A program made the translations under genes and the position numbers. Below the pieces are notes generated by a model. That model was given only the letters and a program-made list of their open reading frames with translations, made no database searches and had not been told where the DNA came from. From an uncultured Aquimarina sp. (GTDB lineage: Bacteria > Bacteroidota > Bacteroidia > Flavobacteriales > Flavobacteriaceae), in assembly GCA_947498815.1 (NCBI GenBank), contig CANMLU010000023.1, positions 1 to 47,358 on the forward strand: DNA of 47,358 nucleotides, given 5' to 3'. Each line of letters opens with the position of its first letter. The first letter of the stretch is position 1. Below are positions 9,429 through 18,311 of the stretch, piece after piece.

Positions 9429-10281
9429 TAAGATAGATGTTTTGGTAACCGGGTCGGCCGGTCAATTGGGACGGTGTTTAAAAAAAATAGAAAAAGAGTA
9501 TTCTCAATTGAATATGTACTTTGCCAATTCTGAAACATTGGATGTCACAAATAAAGAGACAGTGCAAAGTTTTTTTGAGGATAAGCGATTTGACTATGTT
9601 ATTAACTGCGCAGCCTATACGAATGTTGAACAAGCAGAAAAACAACCGCAGAAAGCTTTTTTGGTGAATGCAGAAGGGGTTAAAAATTTAGCCGAAGTAT
9701 GCAACGAACATAACTCAACATTGATACATATATCTACGGATTATGTTTTTGACGGCAAGAAAGGAAGCCCTTATACAGAAGAAGATATACCGAATCCAAT
9801 AAATGAATACGGAAAATCAAAACTGGCAGGAGAAAAGTATGTACAAGAAATTCTTGGGAACTATTTTATTATTCGAACCTCCTGGTTATATTCAGAATTT
9901 GGGAATAACTTTTTTAAAACGATCTTAAAAAAATCAAAAACTGAAAAAGAATTTACAATTACAACTTCTGAAACCGGAACACCAACAAATGCAAATGACT
10001 TAGCAAGTTTTATTCTTGATATAATACAGGCTAAAAGTATCAACTATGGAGTTTTTCATTTTAGCAACTCTGGAAGTGCCACATGGTTCGATTTTACCAG
10101 AGAAATTTTAGTGCTTTCGGGTAAACTTGAGTCCATAATACTTAAAAAAACAGATAATTATCCTACTTTTGCAGTCAGACCAAAATGTAGTGTTTTAAGT
10201 AAAGAAAAAACTTCAAAGACTTTTAAACACAATCTTTTGGATTGGAAGAATTCGTTAAAAAACTTACATTCTACTACCTAA
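9412..10281 (+). CDS. rfbD: dTDP-4-dehydrorhamnose reductase
   Basis: Last step of dTDP-L-rhamnose synthesis, an NAD(P)H-dependent reduction. The 289-residue SDR protein has GSAGQLGRCL at 14-23, the NCAAYTNVEQAE segment, STDYVFDG.KG.PY and the YGKSKLAGE active-site pair, then TSWLYS..GNNF. The start at 9412 lies inside the end of rfbC, giving an N-terminus (MNIKSDKIDVLVTGS) of sensible length. The stop TAA shares its last base with the wecB ATG. Confidence 0.96.
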   Translation: MNIKSDKIDVLVTGSAGQLGRCLKKIEKEYSQLNMYFANSETLDVTNKETVQSFFEDKRFDYVINCAAYTNVEQAEKQPQKAFLVNAEGVKNLAEVCNEHNSTLIHISTDYVFDGKKGSPYTEEDIPNPINEYGKSKLAGEKYVQEILGNYFIIRTSWLYSEFGNNFFKTILKKSKTEKEFTITTSETGTPTNANDLASFILDIIQAKSINYGVFHFSNSGSATWFDFTREILVLSGKLESIILKKTDNYPTFAVRPKCSVLSKEKTSKTFKHNLLDWKNSLKNLHSTT

Positions 10282-11405
10282 TGAAAAAAAACCTAATTGT
10301 TTTTGGAACTAGACCTGAAGCTATTAAAATGGCTCCCTTAGTAAAGGAGTTTCAAAAACATAAAGATATTTTTGAAACCAAGGTGTGTATTACAGCTCAA
10401 CATAGAGAAATGTTGGACCAAGTATTATCTTTTTTTGAGGTCATTCCTGATTTTGATTTAGACTTAATGAAACCGAACCAAAATTTATATACTCTTACTG
10501 CGGATATTATGACTGGACTTAAGCCAGTCTTAGAGGAATTTAAACCTGATTATGTTTATGTACATGGAGACACAACAACTACAATGGCATCTAGTATTGC
10601 AGCTTTTTATTCTGGAGCGAAAGTTTGTCATGTTGAAGCAGGTTTGCGCACATTTAACATGAAATCTCCATTTCCTGAAGAAATGAATAGATCCGTAACA
10701 GGGGTAGTTTCAGATATTCATTTTTCTCCAACAGAAACTTCAAAAAAGAATCTTATTAACGAAAACAAATCATCAGATTCAATACTGATAACAGGAAATA
10801 CTGTAATAGACGCATTACAATTTAGCGTTAATAAAGTTCAGGATAATGAGTTTCTGGACAAAGAAATTGAAGAGCTGAAAAACATTGTTAAAATTGATAA
10901 AAAACCTATACTTGTTACCGGACATAGAAGGGAGAACCATGGTCAAGGTTTTATTAATATTTGCGAGGCCCTTAAACAAATAGCAACGAATAATCCAGGT
11001 ACTCAAATCATTTATCCAGTGCATTTGAATCCGAATGTACAAAAACCTGTTTATGAGCTTTTGGACGAAGTTCCTAACATTAGCTTAATTCCTCCACTTT
11101 CATATCCAGCATTTGTGTGGTTAATGAATCAGTCTTATTTAATTATTACGGATAGCGGAGGAGTCCAGGAAGAAGCTCCCAGTTTGGGCAAGCCGGTTTT
11201 AGTAATGAGAGACACTACCGAAAGACCCGAGGCTGTAGATGCAGGTACCGTAATCTTAGTGGGTACAAATAAAAACAGAATTGTACAGGAAGCTGAAAAA
11301 CTTTTAAGAGACAAAGAATCCTACGAAAACATGAGCAAACTACACAACCCTTATGGTGATGGAAGAGCTTGTGCACGAATAGTAGAACATATTTCAAAAA
11401 ATTAA
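10281..11405 (+). CDS. wecB: UDP-N-acetylglucosamine 2-epimerase (non-hydrolysing)
   Basis: Converts UDP-GlcNAc to UDP-ManNAc, the precursor of ManNAcA. The start at 10281 is chosen because the family begins directly with MKKNLIVFGTRPEAIKMAPL; an in-frame ATG at 10242 would add 13 residues that overlap rfbD. The 374 residues contain the FGTRPEAIK start, HVEAGLRT, FPEE.NR, GHRREN and the SGGVQEEAP UDP-binding motif. It is followed two bases later by wecC, as expected for a pathway pair. Confidence 0.96.
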   Translation: MKKNLIVFGTRPEAIKMAPLVKEFQKHKDIFETKVCITAQHREMLDQVLSFFEVIPDFDLDLMKPNQNLYTLTADIMTGLKPVLEEFKPDYVYVHGDTTTTMASSIAAFYSGAKVCHVEAGLRTFNMKSPFPEEMNRSVTGVVSDIHFSPTETSKKNLINENKSSDSILITGNTVIDALQFSVNKVQDNEFLDKEIEELKNIVKIDKKPILVTGHRRENHGQGFINICEALKQIATNNPGTQIIYPVHLNPNVQKPVYELLDEVPNISLIPPLSYPAFVWLMNQSYLIITDSGGVQEEAPSLGKPVLVMRDTTERPEAVDAGTVILVGTNKNRIVQEAEKLLRDKESYENMSKLHNPYGDGRACARIVEHISKN

Positions 11406-11407
11406 AT

Positions 11408-12622
11408 ATGAGTAAGAAACCTAGCGTAGTAATGATTGGTATGGGTTATATCGGACTCCCAACCGCTGCCTTAATAGCAAAAAACAGAACATATGTACAC
11501 GGTGTAGATATTAACCCTAAAATAGTTGATATCATAAATGCAGGTAAAATTCACATTGTCGAACCGGAGTTGGATGATGCCGTGGCAAATGCAGTAAAAG
11601 AAGGATATCTTAAAGCATCTACAACACCTATTGAGGCAAACACCTATTTGGTAGTTGTCCCTACACCATTTAAAGGTAAAAATGAACCGGATATCTCTTT
11701 TGTGGAAGCAGCCACAAAAGGAATTATTCCGTTATTAAAAGAAGACGATTTATATATTATTGAGTCCACTTCACCTATTGGAACTACCGAGAAGATGATG
11801 GAACTTATATATAAGAGCCGTCCAGAATTAAAGGATAAATTAAATATTGCATATTGCCCAGAGCGTGTCCTTCCCGGAAATGTAATGTACGAGTTGGTTC
11901 ATAATGATAGGGTAATAGGAGGCATTGATTTAAAATCAACCGATAGAGCAGTGGATTTCTATAGCCAATTTATAAAAGGAGATCTACACAAAACCAATGC
12001 TAGAACTGCAGAAATGTGTAAACTGGTTGAAAACTCATCCAGAGATGTACAAATTGCTTTTGCAAATGAGCTCTCTCTTATTTGCGATAAAGCCGATATC
12101 AATGTTTGGGAGTTGATAGAATTGGCTAATAAGCACCCAAGAGTAAACATTCTTCAACCTGGTTGTGGCGTAGGAGGTCATTGCATTGCTGTGGATCCAT
12201 ATTTTATAGTTGCAGATTACCCTATGGAATCTCAGCTTATAGGAAAAGCAAGAGAAATTAATAATTATAAATCTTTTTGGTGTGCAGAGAAAGTACAAAC
12301 TGCAAAGCTTCAATTTGAGATAAAAAATGGTCGTAAACCACGTATAGCTATAATGGGATTGGCGTTTAAACCAAATATAGATGATCTAAGGGAATCTCCT
12401 GCTAAATATATTGCTCAAAAAGTATTACAAAATGCTAATAACGAAGAATATTATATAGTTGAACCTAATATAGAATCTCATACTGTATTTAAGCTGACAA
12501 ATTATAAAGTAGCAGCTGATAAATCAGATATTATTGTTTTTTTGGTAGCACATAAGGAATTTAAAACACTACAAATCCCAGAAAATAAAGTAGTGTTGGA
12601 TTTCTGTGGGGTTATTAAATAA
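11408..12622 (+). CDS. wecC: UDP-N-acetyl-D-mannosamine dehydrogenase
   Basis: Oxidises UDP-ManNAc to UDP-ManNAcA in two NAD-dependent steps. The start at 11408 gives MSKKPSVVMIGMGYIGLPTA, with the Rossmann motif immediately at the N-terminus; an upstream in-frame ATG at 11369 lies inside wecB and is unlikely. The protein has 404 residues. The catalytic cysteine sits in GCGVGGHCIAVDPYF at about residue 259. The C-terminal domain begins with the conserved 'IAIMGLAFKPNIDDLRESPA' block. With wecB it supplies UDP-ManNAcA to the WecG/TagA-like transferase encoded at 23102. Confidence 0.95.
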   Translation: MSKKPSVVMIGMGYIGLPTAALIAKNRTYVHGVDINPKIVDIINAGKIHIVEPELDDAVANAVKEGYLKASTTPIEANTYLVVVPTPFKGKNEPDISFVEAATKGIIPLLKEDDLYIIESTSPIGTTEKMMELIYKSRPELKDKLNIAYCPERVLPGNVMYELVHNDRVIGGIDLKSTDRAVDFYSQFIKGDLHKTNARTAEMCKLVENSSRDVQIAFANELSLICDKADINVWELIELANKHPRVNILQPGCGVGGHCIAVDPYFIVADYPMESQLIGKAREINNYKSFWCAEKVQTAKLQFEIKNGRKPRIAIMGLAFKPNIDDLRESPAKYIAQKVLQNANNEEYYIVEPNIESHTVFKLTNYKVAADKSDIIVFLVAHKEFKTLQIPENKVVLDFCGVIK

Positions 12623-12639
12623 TATTTTGATTATACTTT

Positions 12640-14091
12640 ATGCTATTTAATTCATTTGATTTTGCTGTTTTTTTTCCTCTTGTATTTATTCTGTATTGGG
12701 CATGCAGTAAGAACTTAAAGGTTCGAAATATATTTCTTTTACTTGTTAGTTATGTGTTTTATGGATGGTGGGATTGGAGATTTCTTTTCCTAATTATTTT
12801 TAGTTCTTTTTTGGATTTTCATTTGGGTTCTTTGATTTATAAGGAACCAAAAGAGAAAAGAAAAAAACTCTATCTACTATTAAGTTTGATTTTTAATCTG
12901 GGCTTTCTAGTATATTTCAAATATTTCAACTTCTTTATAGAAACATTTGTAGAAGCTTTTAGTTTATTTGGTACTCAATTACATATAGAAACATTAAATA
13001 TTATTTTACCCGTCGGGATAAGTTTCTATACTTTTCAAACATTAAGTTATACAATAGATATTTATAGAAAGCAATTAAAACCTACCAAGGATGTTATTAG
13101 TTTTTTTGCTTTTGTTTCATTTTTCCCTCAATTGGTAGCGGGCCCCATAGAACGAGCGGCTCATTTATTGCCTCAATTTAGTAAATTGTATAAATTTGAT
13201 TATGACAAGGCAAAAAGTGGCTTTTTTTTAATCCTCTATGGATTATTTAAAAAAATGGTAATTGCTGATAGGTTGGCTCTTTATGTGAATGAGGTTTATG
13301 CTGATCCTACTGCCTATAATGGACTTTCAACAATTGTTGCTACTGTTTTTTTTGCTGTTCAAATTTATTGTGATTTTTCTGGATATTCTGACATTGCTAT
13401 AGGAATTGCAAGAAGCATGGGATTTGATCTAATGAAGAATTTTGACACCCCATATTTTTCTAAATCGATTACAGAATTTTGGAGAAGATGGCATATTTCA
13501 TTATCTACGTGGTTTCGGGATTATGTATTTATTCCTCTTGGAGGAAGCCGCAAAAAAGAGTTTAGAGTTTACTTAAATTTATTTATCGTTTTCTTGGTAA
13601 GTGGATTGTGGCATGGCGCATCAATGAATTTTATTATTTGGGGTGCTCTACATGGACTTTTTATAGTTTTAGAAAAGTGTAATAACACAAAAAAATTTTT
13701 TATTTTTAACTCTTATGGATTGATAATCAAAATATTAAATAAAATTTATATTTTTATATTAGTATGTTTTGCTTGGGTGTTTTTTAGAGCTGATACCATT
13801 GGTAAATCAATAGATATCATAAATACTATTTTTAGTTTTAGAGTAAACGATTTTAGTAATGGTTTACTAAATAAAGCAATAGATGGCAAAGACCTTAAAG
13901 TTGCTTTTGTGGTAATCTTAATATTGTTTGTTGTTGAGCTATTTCAGCAAAAAAATGACTTATACAAAATACTACAGAGAAAAAACATCATAATTAGATG
14001 GTCCCTTTATACAATGTTAATATTATCTATAGTAGTTTTTGGTATTTATGGTGATTATGATGAATCCCAGTTTATCTATTTTCAATTTTAG
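12640..14091 (+). CDS. MBOAT-family O-acyltransferase (AlgI-like)
   Basis: Membrane-bound O-acyltransferase that passes acetyl groups across the inner membrane for polysaccharide O-acetylation. The 483 residues form about ten to twelve membrane helices. AlgI-type blocks are clear: FFPQLVAGPIERA, FWRRWHISLSTWFRDYVFIPLGG, and VSGLWHGASMNFIIWG with the presumed catalytic histidine at about 325. The next gene, which overlaps or follows directly, encodes an SGNH-like protein, the usual partner of AlgI-type MBOATs (compare AlgI with AlgJ/AlgX). The acceptor sugar is not known. Confidence 0.93.
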   Translation: MLFNSFDFAVFFPLVFILYWACSKNLKVRNIFLLLVSYVFYGWWDWRFLFLIIFSSFLDFHLGSLIYKEPKEKRKKLYLLLSLIFNLGFLVYFKYFNFFIETFVEAFSLFGTQLHIETLNIILPVGISFYTFQTLSYTIDIYRKQLKPTKDVISFFAFVSFFPQLVAGPIERAAHLLPQFSKLYKFDYDKAKSGFFLILYGLFKKMVIADRLALYVNEVYADPTAYNGLSTIVATVFFAVQIYCDFSGYSDIAIGIARSMGFDLMKNFDTPYFSKSITEFWRRWHISLSTWFRDYVFIPLGGSRKKEFRVYLNLFIVFLVSGLWHGASMNFIIWGALHGLFIVLEKCNNTKKFFIFNSYGLIIKILNKIYIFILVCFAWVFFRADTIGKSIDIINTIFSFRVNDFSNGLLNKAIDGKDLKVAFVVILILFVVELFQQKNDLYKILQRKNIIIRWSLYTMLILSIVVFGIYGDYDESQFIYFQF

Positions 14092-14096
14092 TGATT

Positions 14097-15500
14097 ATGA
14101 AAAAGTTTTTTATTAAGATAGGTTTCATTTCATTACTAATGCTCGTCCTATTTTCTTTTTTAGAGAAACCAATTACAAAAATTAATCCTTATAGTAATTT
14201 TGTTAAAAAGTTTTATTCAGATGTAAATAAAGGAGTAAAATATGATGTCTTTTTTTATGGAAGTTCAAAAAGTTATTCGTCTTTTAACCCTAGAGTATTT
14301 AAAGATGTTCTCAACATGGGTAGTTTTAATTTTGGCAACAATGGACAAAGGCTCCCTACCACAAGTTTTGTATTAACCGAAACAATAAAAGCGCAAAAAC
14401 CAAAACTAGCAATACTTGAGCTGTATAATCAAAGTCTAAAATCTCCAAACACAAAAGAGAATATTAGTTTTCAATTTAATACTTACGATGCATTTGGATT
14501 AAGTGTCAATAAAATGGTTCATTCATGGAATAAGTTTTCATTAAAAGAATTATTCCTTCTGTATAACAAAACGATTAGAAATCATAAGGGTTGGAAAACG
14601 ATTAGCACTAATTCAATAGATGAACAAAACACCTCGTATTTAAAAGAAGAAAACAATGGCTACAGAGGTTGGCAGTATACTGTAAAAAACGCTAAGTCAT
14701 ATTTGCCACTAAGCTTGAAAAGGGATTCTGAAAAAATCAAAAATTCTGATAAACTTAGTAAGGATCAAATAAAAAATATTAAGGAATCAATAGCCATTTT
14801 AAAAACAAATAAAATACCAGCATTATTCATAACAGCCCCTTCTTTGAGAGAATTAAAAAACAGAACATATCCTATTTTATCACAAAGTATTAGCACATTT
14901 TTAGAAGATAAAAATGTTAAATATTTAGATTTAAATTTTCATATTGATTCGATTGGACTTAGGCCTCAGGATTTTAGAGATAAAATTCACTTAAACAATA
15001 ATGGGGCTAATAAAGTTAGTGAATATTTGGCTAAGTGGATTCATACTAATTATAATATTGGAAATTTAAAATACGTATCATCAAAAGAATTCATTAAAAA
15101 AGGGAAATTTGCCTTGAAAAGTCTAAAAGTTGATCAAGATTTAACATCAAAATTAAAAATTCTAAATTCGGCATATGTAAGTGTTGGGGTAGATAAAATG
15201 GCATTAATATTGGAGCTAGAATCTAATGATAGTAAAGATTTAGATGAGTACTCTATTATGTTTCATGCATATCCAGATAGTGAATATAGTGAAGAATTAT
15301 CCCCCAAAGCGATTGCTAAGAAACGAAAGTTTGAGATATGGGATTTCAAACCTAATATTCAAACAATAAATAATAAAAAATATCTAATACGGACCATTGA
15401 CACCAAAATTCAAAAGTTAAAATTTATAAACCTTGGGGTTTATAGTGCAAAAGGCTACAAAGGTTTGCTTTATGATAAGGTAACTGTTAAGTTTAACTAA
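14097..15500 (+). CDS. Membrane-anchored SGNH-like acetyltransferase partner of the MBOAT
   Basis: Probably completes O-acetylation of the exported glycan in the periplasm. The protein (467 residues from ATG 14097; a GTG at 14091 overlapping the MBOAT stop is the alternative) has a signal-anchor helix at about 7-23 and then an SGNH hydrolase-like domain. GSS at 55-57 is the nucleophile block, FNFGNNGQ a glycine/asparagine block, and DKIHLNNNG at 295-303 gives the Asp and His. The last ~130 residues form a separate domain ending in a WDFKP...GYKG motif set. The same domain recurs as the stand-alone lipoprotein encoded immediately downstream. No family name is recognised for that C-terminal domain. 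Confidence 0.82.
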   Translation: MKKFFIKIGFISLLMLVLFSFLEKPITKINPYSNFVKKFYSDVNKGVKYDVFFYGSSKSYSSFNPRVFKDVLNMGSFNFGNNGQRLPTTSFVLTETIKAQKPKLAILELYNQSLKSPNTKENISFQFNTYDAFGLSVNKMVHSWNKFSLKELFLLYNKTIRNHKGWKTISTNSIDEQNTSYLKEENNGYRGWQYTVKNAKSYLPLSLKRDSEKIKNSDKLSKDQIKNIKESIAILKTNKIPALFITAPSLRELKNRTYPILSQSISTFLEDKNVKYLDLNFHIDSIGLRPQDFRDKIHLNNNGANKVSEYLAKWIHTNYNIGNLKYVSSKEFIKKGKFALKSLKVDQDLTSKLKILNSAYVSVGVDKMALILELESNDSKDLDEYSIMFHAYPDSEYSEELSPKAIAKKRKFEIWDFKPNIQTINNKKYLIRTIDTKIQKLKFINLGVYSAKGYKGLLYDKVTVKFN

Positions 15501-15537
15501 ATAGGTATTATAGAATTTAACCCAAATAAATGATGAA

Positions 15538-16026
15538 ATGAATAAAGTATTAATGATAGCAATTTTTGGTTTTTTGATATTTTCTTGTACCTCTAAGGAA
15601 GATAACTACCTAAATAAAGGACTTACAGAGCTTAAAAACGTTGCAACCCTTAATAAAGATTTCATTAAAGGATTTACAATTAAAAAGCTTGGTGTAATTA
15701 AGATAGAAGACCAAAAAAATGAGTATAAACTAGTTTTTTTACTAAACAATGATGTAAAAAAAGAAGTAGTGGAAAATTATAGTGTTACTATTAGGGCTGT
15801 TCCTGAGGAAAAAGAAAAAATGTTTCATGAACATACTAAAAATGAATATTTATGGGATTTCAAACCTATATTAGTAGAAAAGAATGGGCACAATTATATG
15901 ATTAAATCTGTAAAGACAAATATTCAACGATTAAAAGAACTTCGATTTGCGCTCTACCATAGGCAAGGTTATAAAGGCAAAACGCTTAGTAAAGTTATAA
16001 GTGTGCGAAATTTTTCAATGTACTAA
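15538..16026 (+). CDS. Lipoprotein related to the C-terminal domain of the upstream SGNH protein
   Basis: A 162-residue predicted lipoprotein with lipobox FLIFSC (Cys17). Its second half matches the end of the preceding SGNH-like protein: WDFKP, then about 15 residues, T-x-I-Q-(K/R)-LK, then Y-x3-GYKG and KV-x-V in the same order and spacing. It therefore looks like a duplicated, separated copy of that domain (or its partner), anchored in a membrane. A role in glycan binding or in holding the acetylation complex is only an inference. It lies 37 bases after the SGNH gene and 9 bases before the flippase gene. Confidence 0.75.
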   Translation: MNKVLMIAIFGFLIFSCTSKEDNYLNKGLTELKNVATLNKDFIKGFTIKKLGVIKIEDQKNEYKLVFLLNNDVKKEVVENYSVTIRAVPEEKEKMFHEHTKNEYLWDFKPILVEKNGHNYMIKSVKTNIQRLKELRFALYHRQGYKGKTLSKVISVRNFSMY

Positions 16027-16035
16027 TTAATAGTA

Positions 16036-17316
16036 ATGAGCTCCTTTAAAGCATTAAAATCATTATCGCTCCTTTGGATGGGTTCGTTGATTGGTAGCGG
16101 AAGCACTTTTGCTATCTATACAATACTTGCCAGGAAAATTGGGCCAGACACATTTGGGATTTTTTCATCTGCATTGGCAACGATTACTATATTTTCTCTT
16201 CTGGCAGGATTTGGGGTATCACAAGTTTGGCTCAAGCTTTTTGGAAAAGAGGGTTGGGAAGGAATTCGATGGGTTAAACCATCTTTGAAATTTGTTTCAA
16301 TTACACTTATCTTGATAACTATTTCTGTCTTTTTGTTTTCGTTATTTGATCTACATGATGATATAACCAGCAAACTATTATTGATATTGGTGTTTTATAT
16401 TTATGGTTATATATCTGTAGAACTTGTTGCTTCAAAACTTCAACTTGAAGAAAGGTATAGTTATTTGGCCTTTTGGAAGCTATTACCTAATTTTTCAAGA
16501 TTTATTCTAATAGTGTGCTGTTATTATGTTTTAGATATTTCATTATCTGTATTTGATTTAGGTCTAATATATGCTTTTGTAGGGGTTGTTTTTACTTTGT
16601 TAGGTATGATGCAATTGCACAAAATGAGAAAGGGTAAGTTTAGATTGAAAGGACATGAGATTGATAAAAATAAAACATTAGAAGCTCCAAAAATTATTAC
16701 AGTATTCAAAGAAGCTTGGCCTTTTGGATTGGCAAGTCTATTTGCTTTTATCTATGTGCAAAGCGATATAATAATGGTTAAATATATTTCTGGAGATGCG
16801 GAAGCGGGATATTATAATGTATCTTTTGTGGTATTAACGGCAATACTTATTATTCCTACGATCTTGTTTGGTAAGTTTTTGATGCCAAAATATCATCGTT
16901 GGGCAAATCACAATTTGAAGAAGTTTTATGACACCTATAAAAAAGGTAATTTTATTATGCTTTTGACAGGGACCTTGATTATGTTCATGGTAATTTTGTT
17001 ATCCGGGACACTAGTTCCTTTGATTTTTGGAATGGATTATTCACCTTCTATTGATCTTTTAAAGATTTTAGCTTTAACTTTGCCTATTTCTTTTCTTGCA
17101 TATAGTATTGGAGCTACTCTTGTGACAAAAGAGCATATGAAACTAAAAGTAAAACTTATGGGAATTACTGCTGGGCTGAATATTTTGTTGAATGTTATTT
17201 TGATTCCACATTATGGAGCAAAAGGAGCTGCTATTTCTACAGTGATAAGTAATTTATTACTATTGATTCTGTATTATGTGGTAGTAAAAAAAAGAGTATT
17301 TGTTAATGAAAATTGA
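16036..17316 (+). CDS. Wzx-type oligosaccharide flippase
   Basis: Flips undecaprenyl-PP-linked repeat units across the inner membrane. The 426-residue protein is hydrophobic throughout, with about twelve membrane helices. It opens with the family-typical 'SLLWMGSLIGSGSTFAIYTILARKIGPDTFGIFS' type segment (16 residues in), and has the charged mid-protein 'SDIIMVKYISGDAEAGYYNV' region found in MOP-superfamily flippases. It is the only flippase in the locus and lies between the acylation genes and the nitroreductase gene. Confidence 0.9.
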   Translation: MSSFKALKSLSLLWMGSLIGSGSTFAIYTILARKIGPDTFGIFSSALATITIFSLLAGFGVSQVWLKLFGKEGWEGIRWVKPSLKFVSITLILITISVFLFSLFDLHDDITSKLLLILVFYIYGYISVELVASKLQLEERYSYLAFWKLLPNFSRFILIVCCYYVLDISLSVFDLGLIYAFVGVVFTLLGMMQLHKMRKGKFRLKGHEIDKNKTLEAPKIITVFKEAWPFGLASLFAFIYVQSDIIMVKYISGDAEAGYYNVSFVVLTAILIIPTILFGKFLMPKYHRWANHNLKKFYDTYKKGNFIMLLTGTLIMFMVILLSGTLVPLIFGMDYSPSIDLLKILALTLPISFLAYSIGATLVTKEHMKLKVKLMGITAGLNILLNVILIPHYGAKGAAISTVISNLLLLILYYVVVKKRVFVNEN

Positions 17317-17321
17317 GCTAA

Positions 17322-18311
17322 ATGAAATGGATCTGGAAAATAATTAGACAACGTATTAGAAGCTTATATAGAATATTAGGTGGATTAAATGGTTTTATAT
17401 ATGATTTTAAAAGGTTTTTATTCTATGGTGGTTGGCGAGAAGATCTTACGGATATAGAAGTTCGAAATTATAATTCTGTAATGGCTTATCATGGTTTAGA
17501 GAAAAGTTTGAGTTATAGAAATAGAAACCCAAAATCGGGATGGAGTAATGCAGAGAGAGTATTTTTGAGATTACAGATAGCTAATTCTACAGGAGAACAC
17601 GGTTATCATGATAAAGCGGCAAAACAAGTCTTACTAAAATTTTTAAGTCTCCCAGAAAATATAGAATTGGCTCGATCAAAAGAAATGTTAACCGAGATTA
17701 GTGCTATGAATTTCGAATCAAGTGATGTACATGGTGCGATAGAACGTCCTCTGAGTGATTATAAAAAGGGAATTCTCGATAACCCAGAGGACTTTTTCTT
17801 TACAAGATATTCACTTCGAGAATTTAATGAAAAGCTAGTAAGTGATGACGTTATCAAAAGAGCAATAAAACTTGCTATGAAAACTCCTTCTGTATGTAAT
17901 AGACAGGCTTGGCATGTATATCATAGTAGCAATAAAAAAACGATAAAAGAAGCATTAAGTTATCAAAATGGAAATAAACCTTTTGGAGAAAAAGTACCAA
18001 ATCTGTTGATTGTTTCTACAGATTTAAAAGCTTTTTTTGCGGGATCTGAACATTATCAGCATTGGATAGATGGAGGACTATTATCAATGTCCATAATGTA
18101 TGCCTTACATTCATTGGGTATTGCATCTTGTCCTTTAAATTGGAGCCAAACACCTAAGCGAGATAAGGCACTAAGAAAGGCTATTAATATTAAACCACAT
18201 CAAACGATTATAATGATGATAGCAGTTGGATACCCGGATGATTCAAATAAAGTATGTAGCTCAACCAGAAGGCCATTGGAAGAAGTACTTAGTAATATAG
18301 AAATAAAATGA
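17322..18311 (+). CDS. Nitroreductase-family flavoprotein of a polysaccharide locus
   Basis: The 329-residue protein has an N-terminal extension of about 150 residues of unknown function. A nitroreductase domain follows: RYSLREFNEKLVSDDVI at about 162, then TPSVCNRQAWHVY (FMN phosphate-binding arginine), HWIDGGLLSMSIMYALHSLGI and MIAVGYP. The substrate is unknown; this class recurs in exopolysaccharide loci next to pyruvyl transferases, sometimes with F420-dehydrogenase-like proteins. Here it overlaps the pyruvyl transferase gene by four bases (ATGA), so the two products are probably made together. No F420-type gene is present. Confidence 0.87.
   Translation: MKWIWKIIRQRIRSLYRILGGLNGFIYDFKRFLFYGGWREDLTDIEVRNYNSVMAYHGLEKSLSYRNRNPKSGWSNAERVFLRLQIANSTGEHGYHDKAAKQVLLKFLSLPENIELARSKEMLTEISAMNFESSDVHGAIERPLSDYKKGILDNPEDFFFTRYSLREFNEKLVSDDVIKRAIKLAMKTPSVCNRQAWHVYHSSNKKTIKEALSYQNGNKPFGEKVPNLLIVSTDLKAFFAGSEHYQHWIDGGLLSMSIMYALHSLGIASCPLNWSQTPKRDKALRKAINIKPHQTIIMMIAVGYPDDSNKVCSSTRRPLEEVLSNIEIK

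Noticed and set aside
10242-10280. Upstream in-frame start for wecB.
   Set aside because: It would add 13 residues overlapping rfbD; the family begins at the ATG at 10281.
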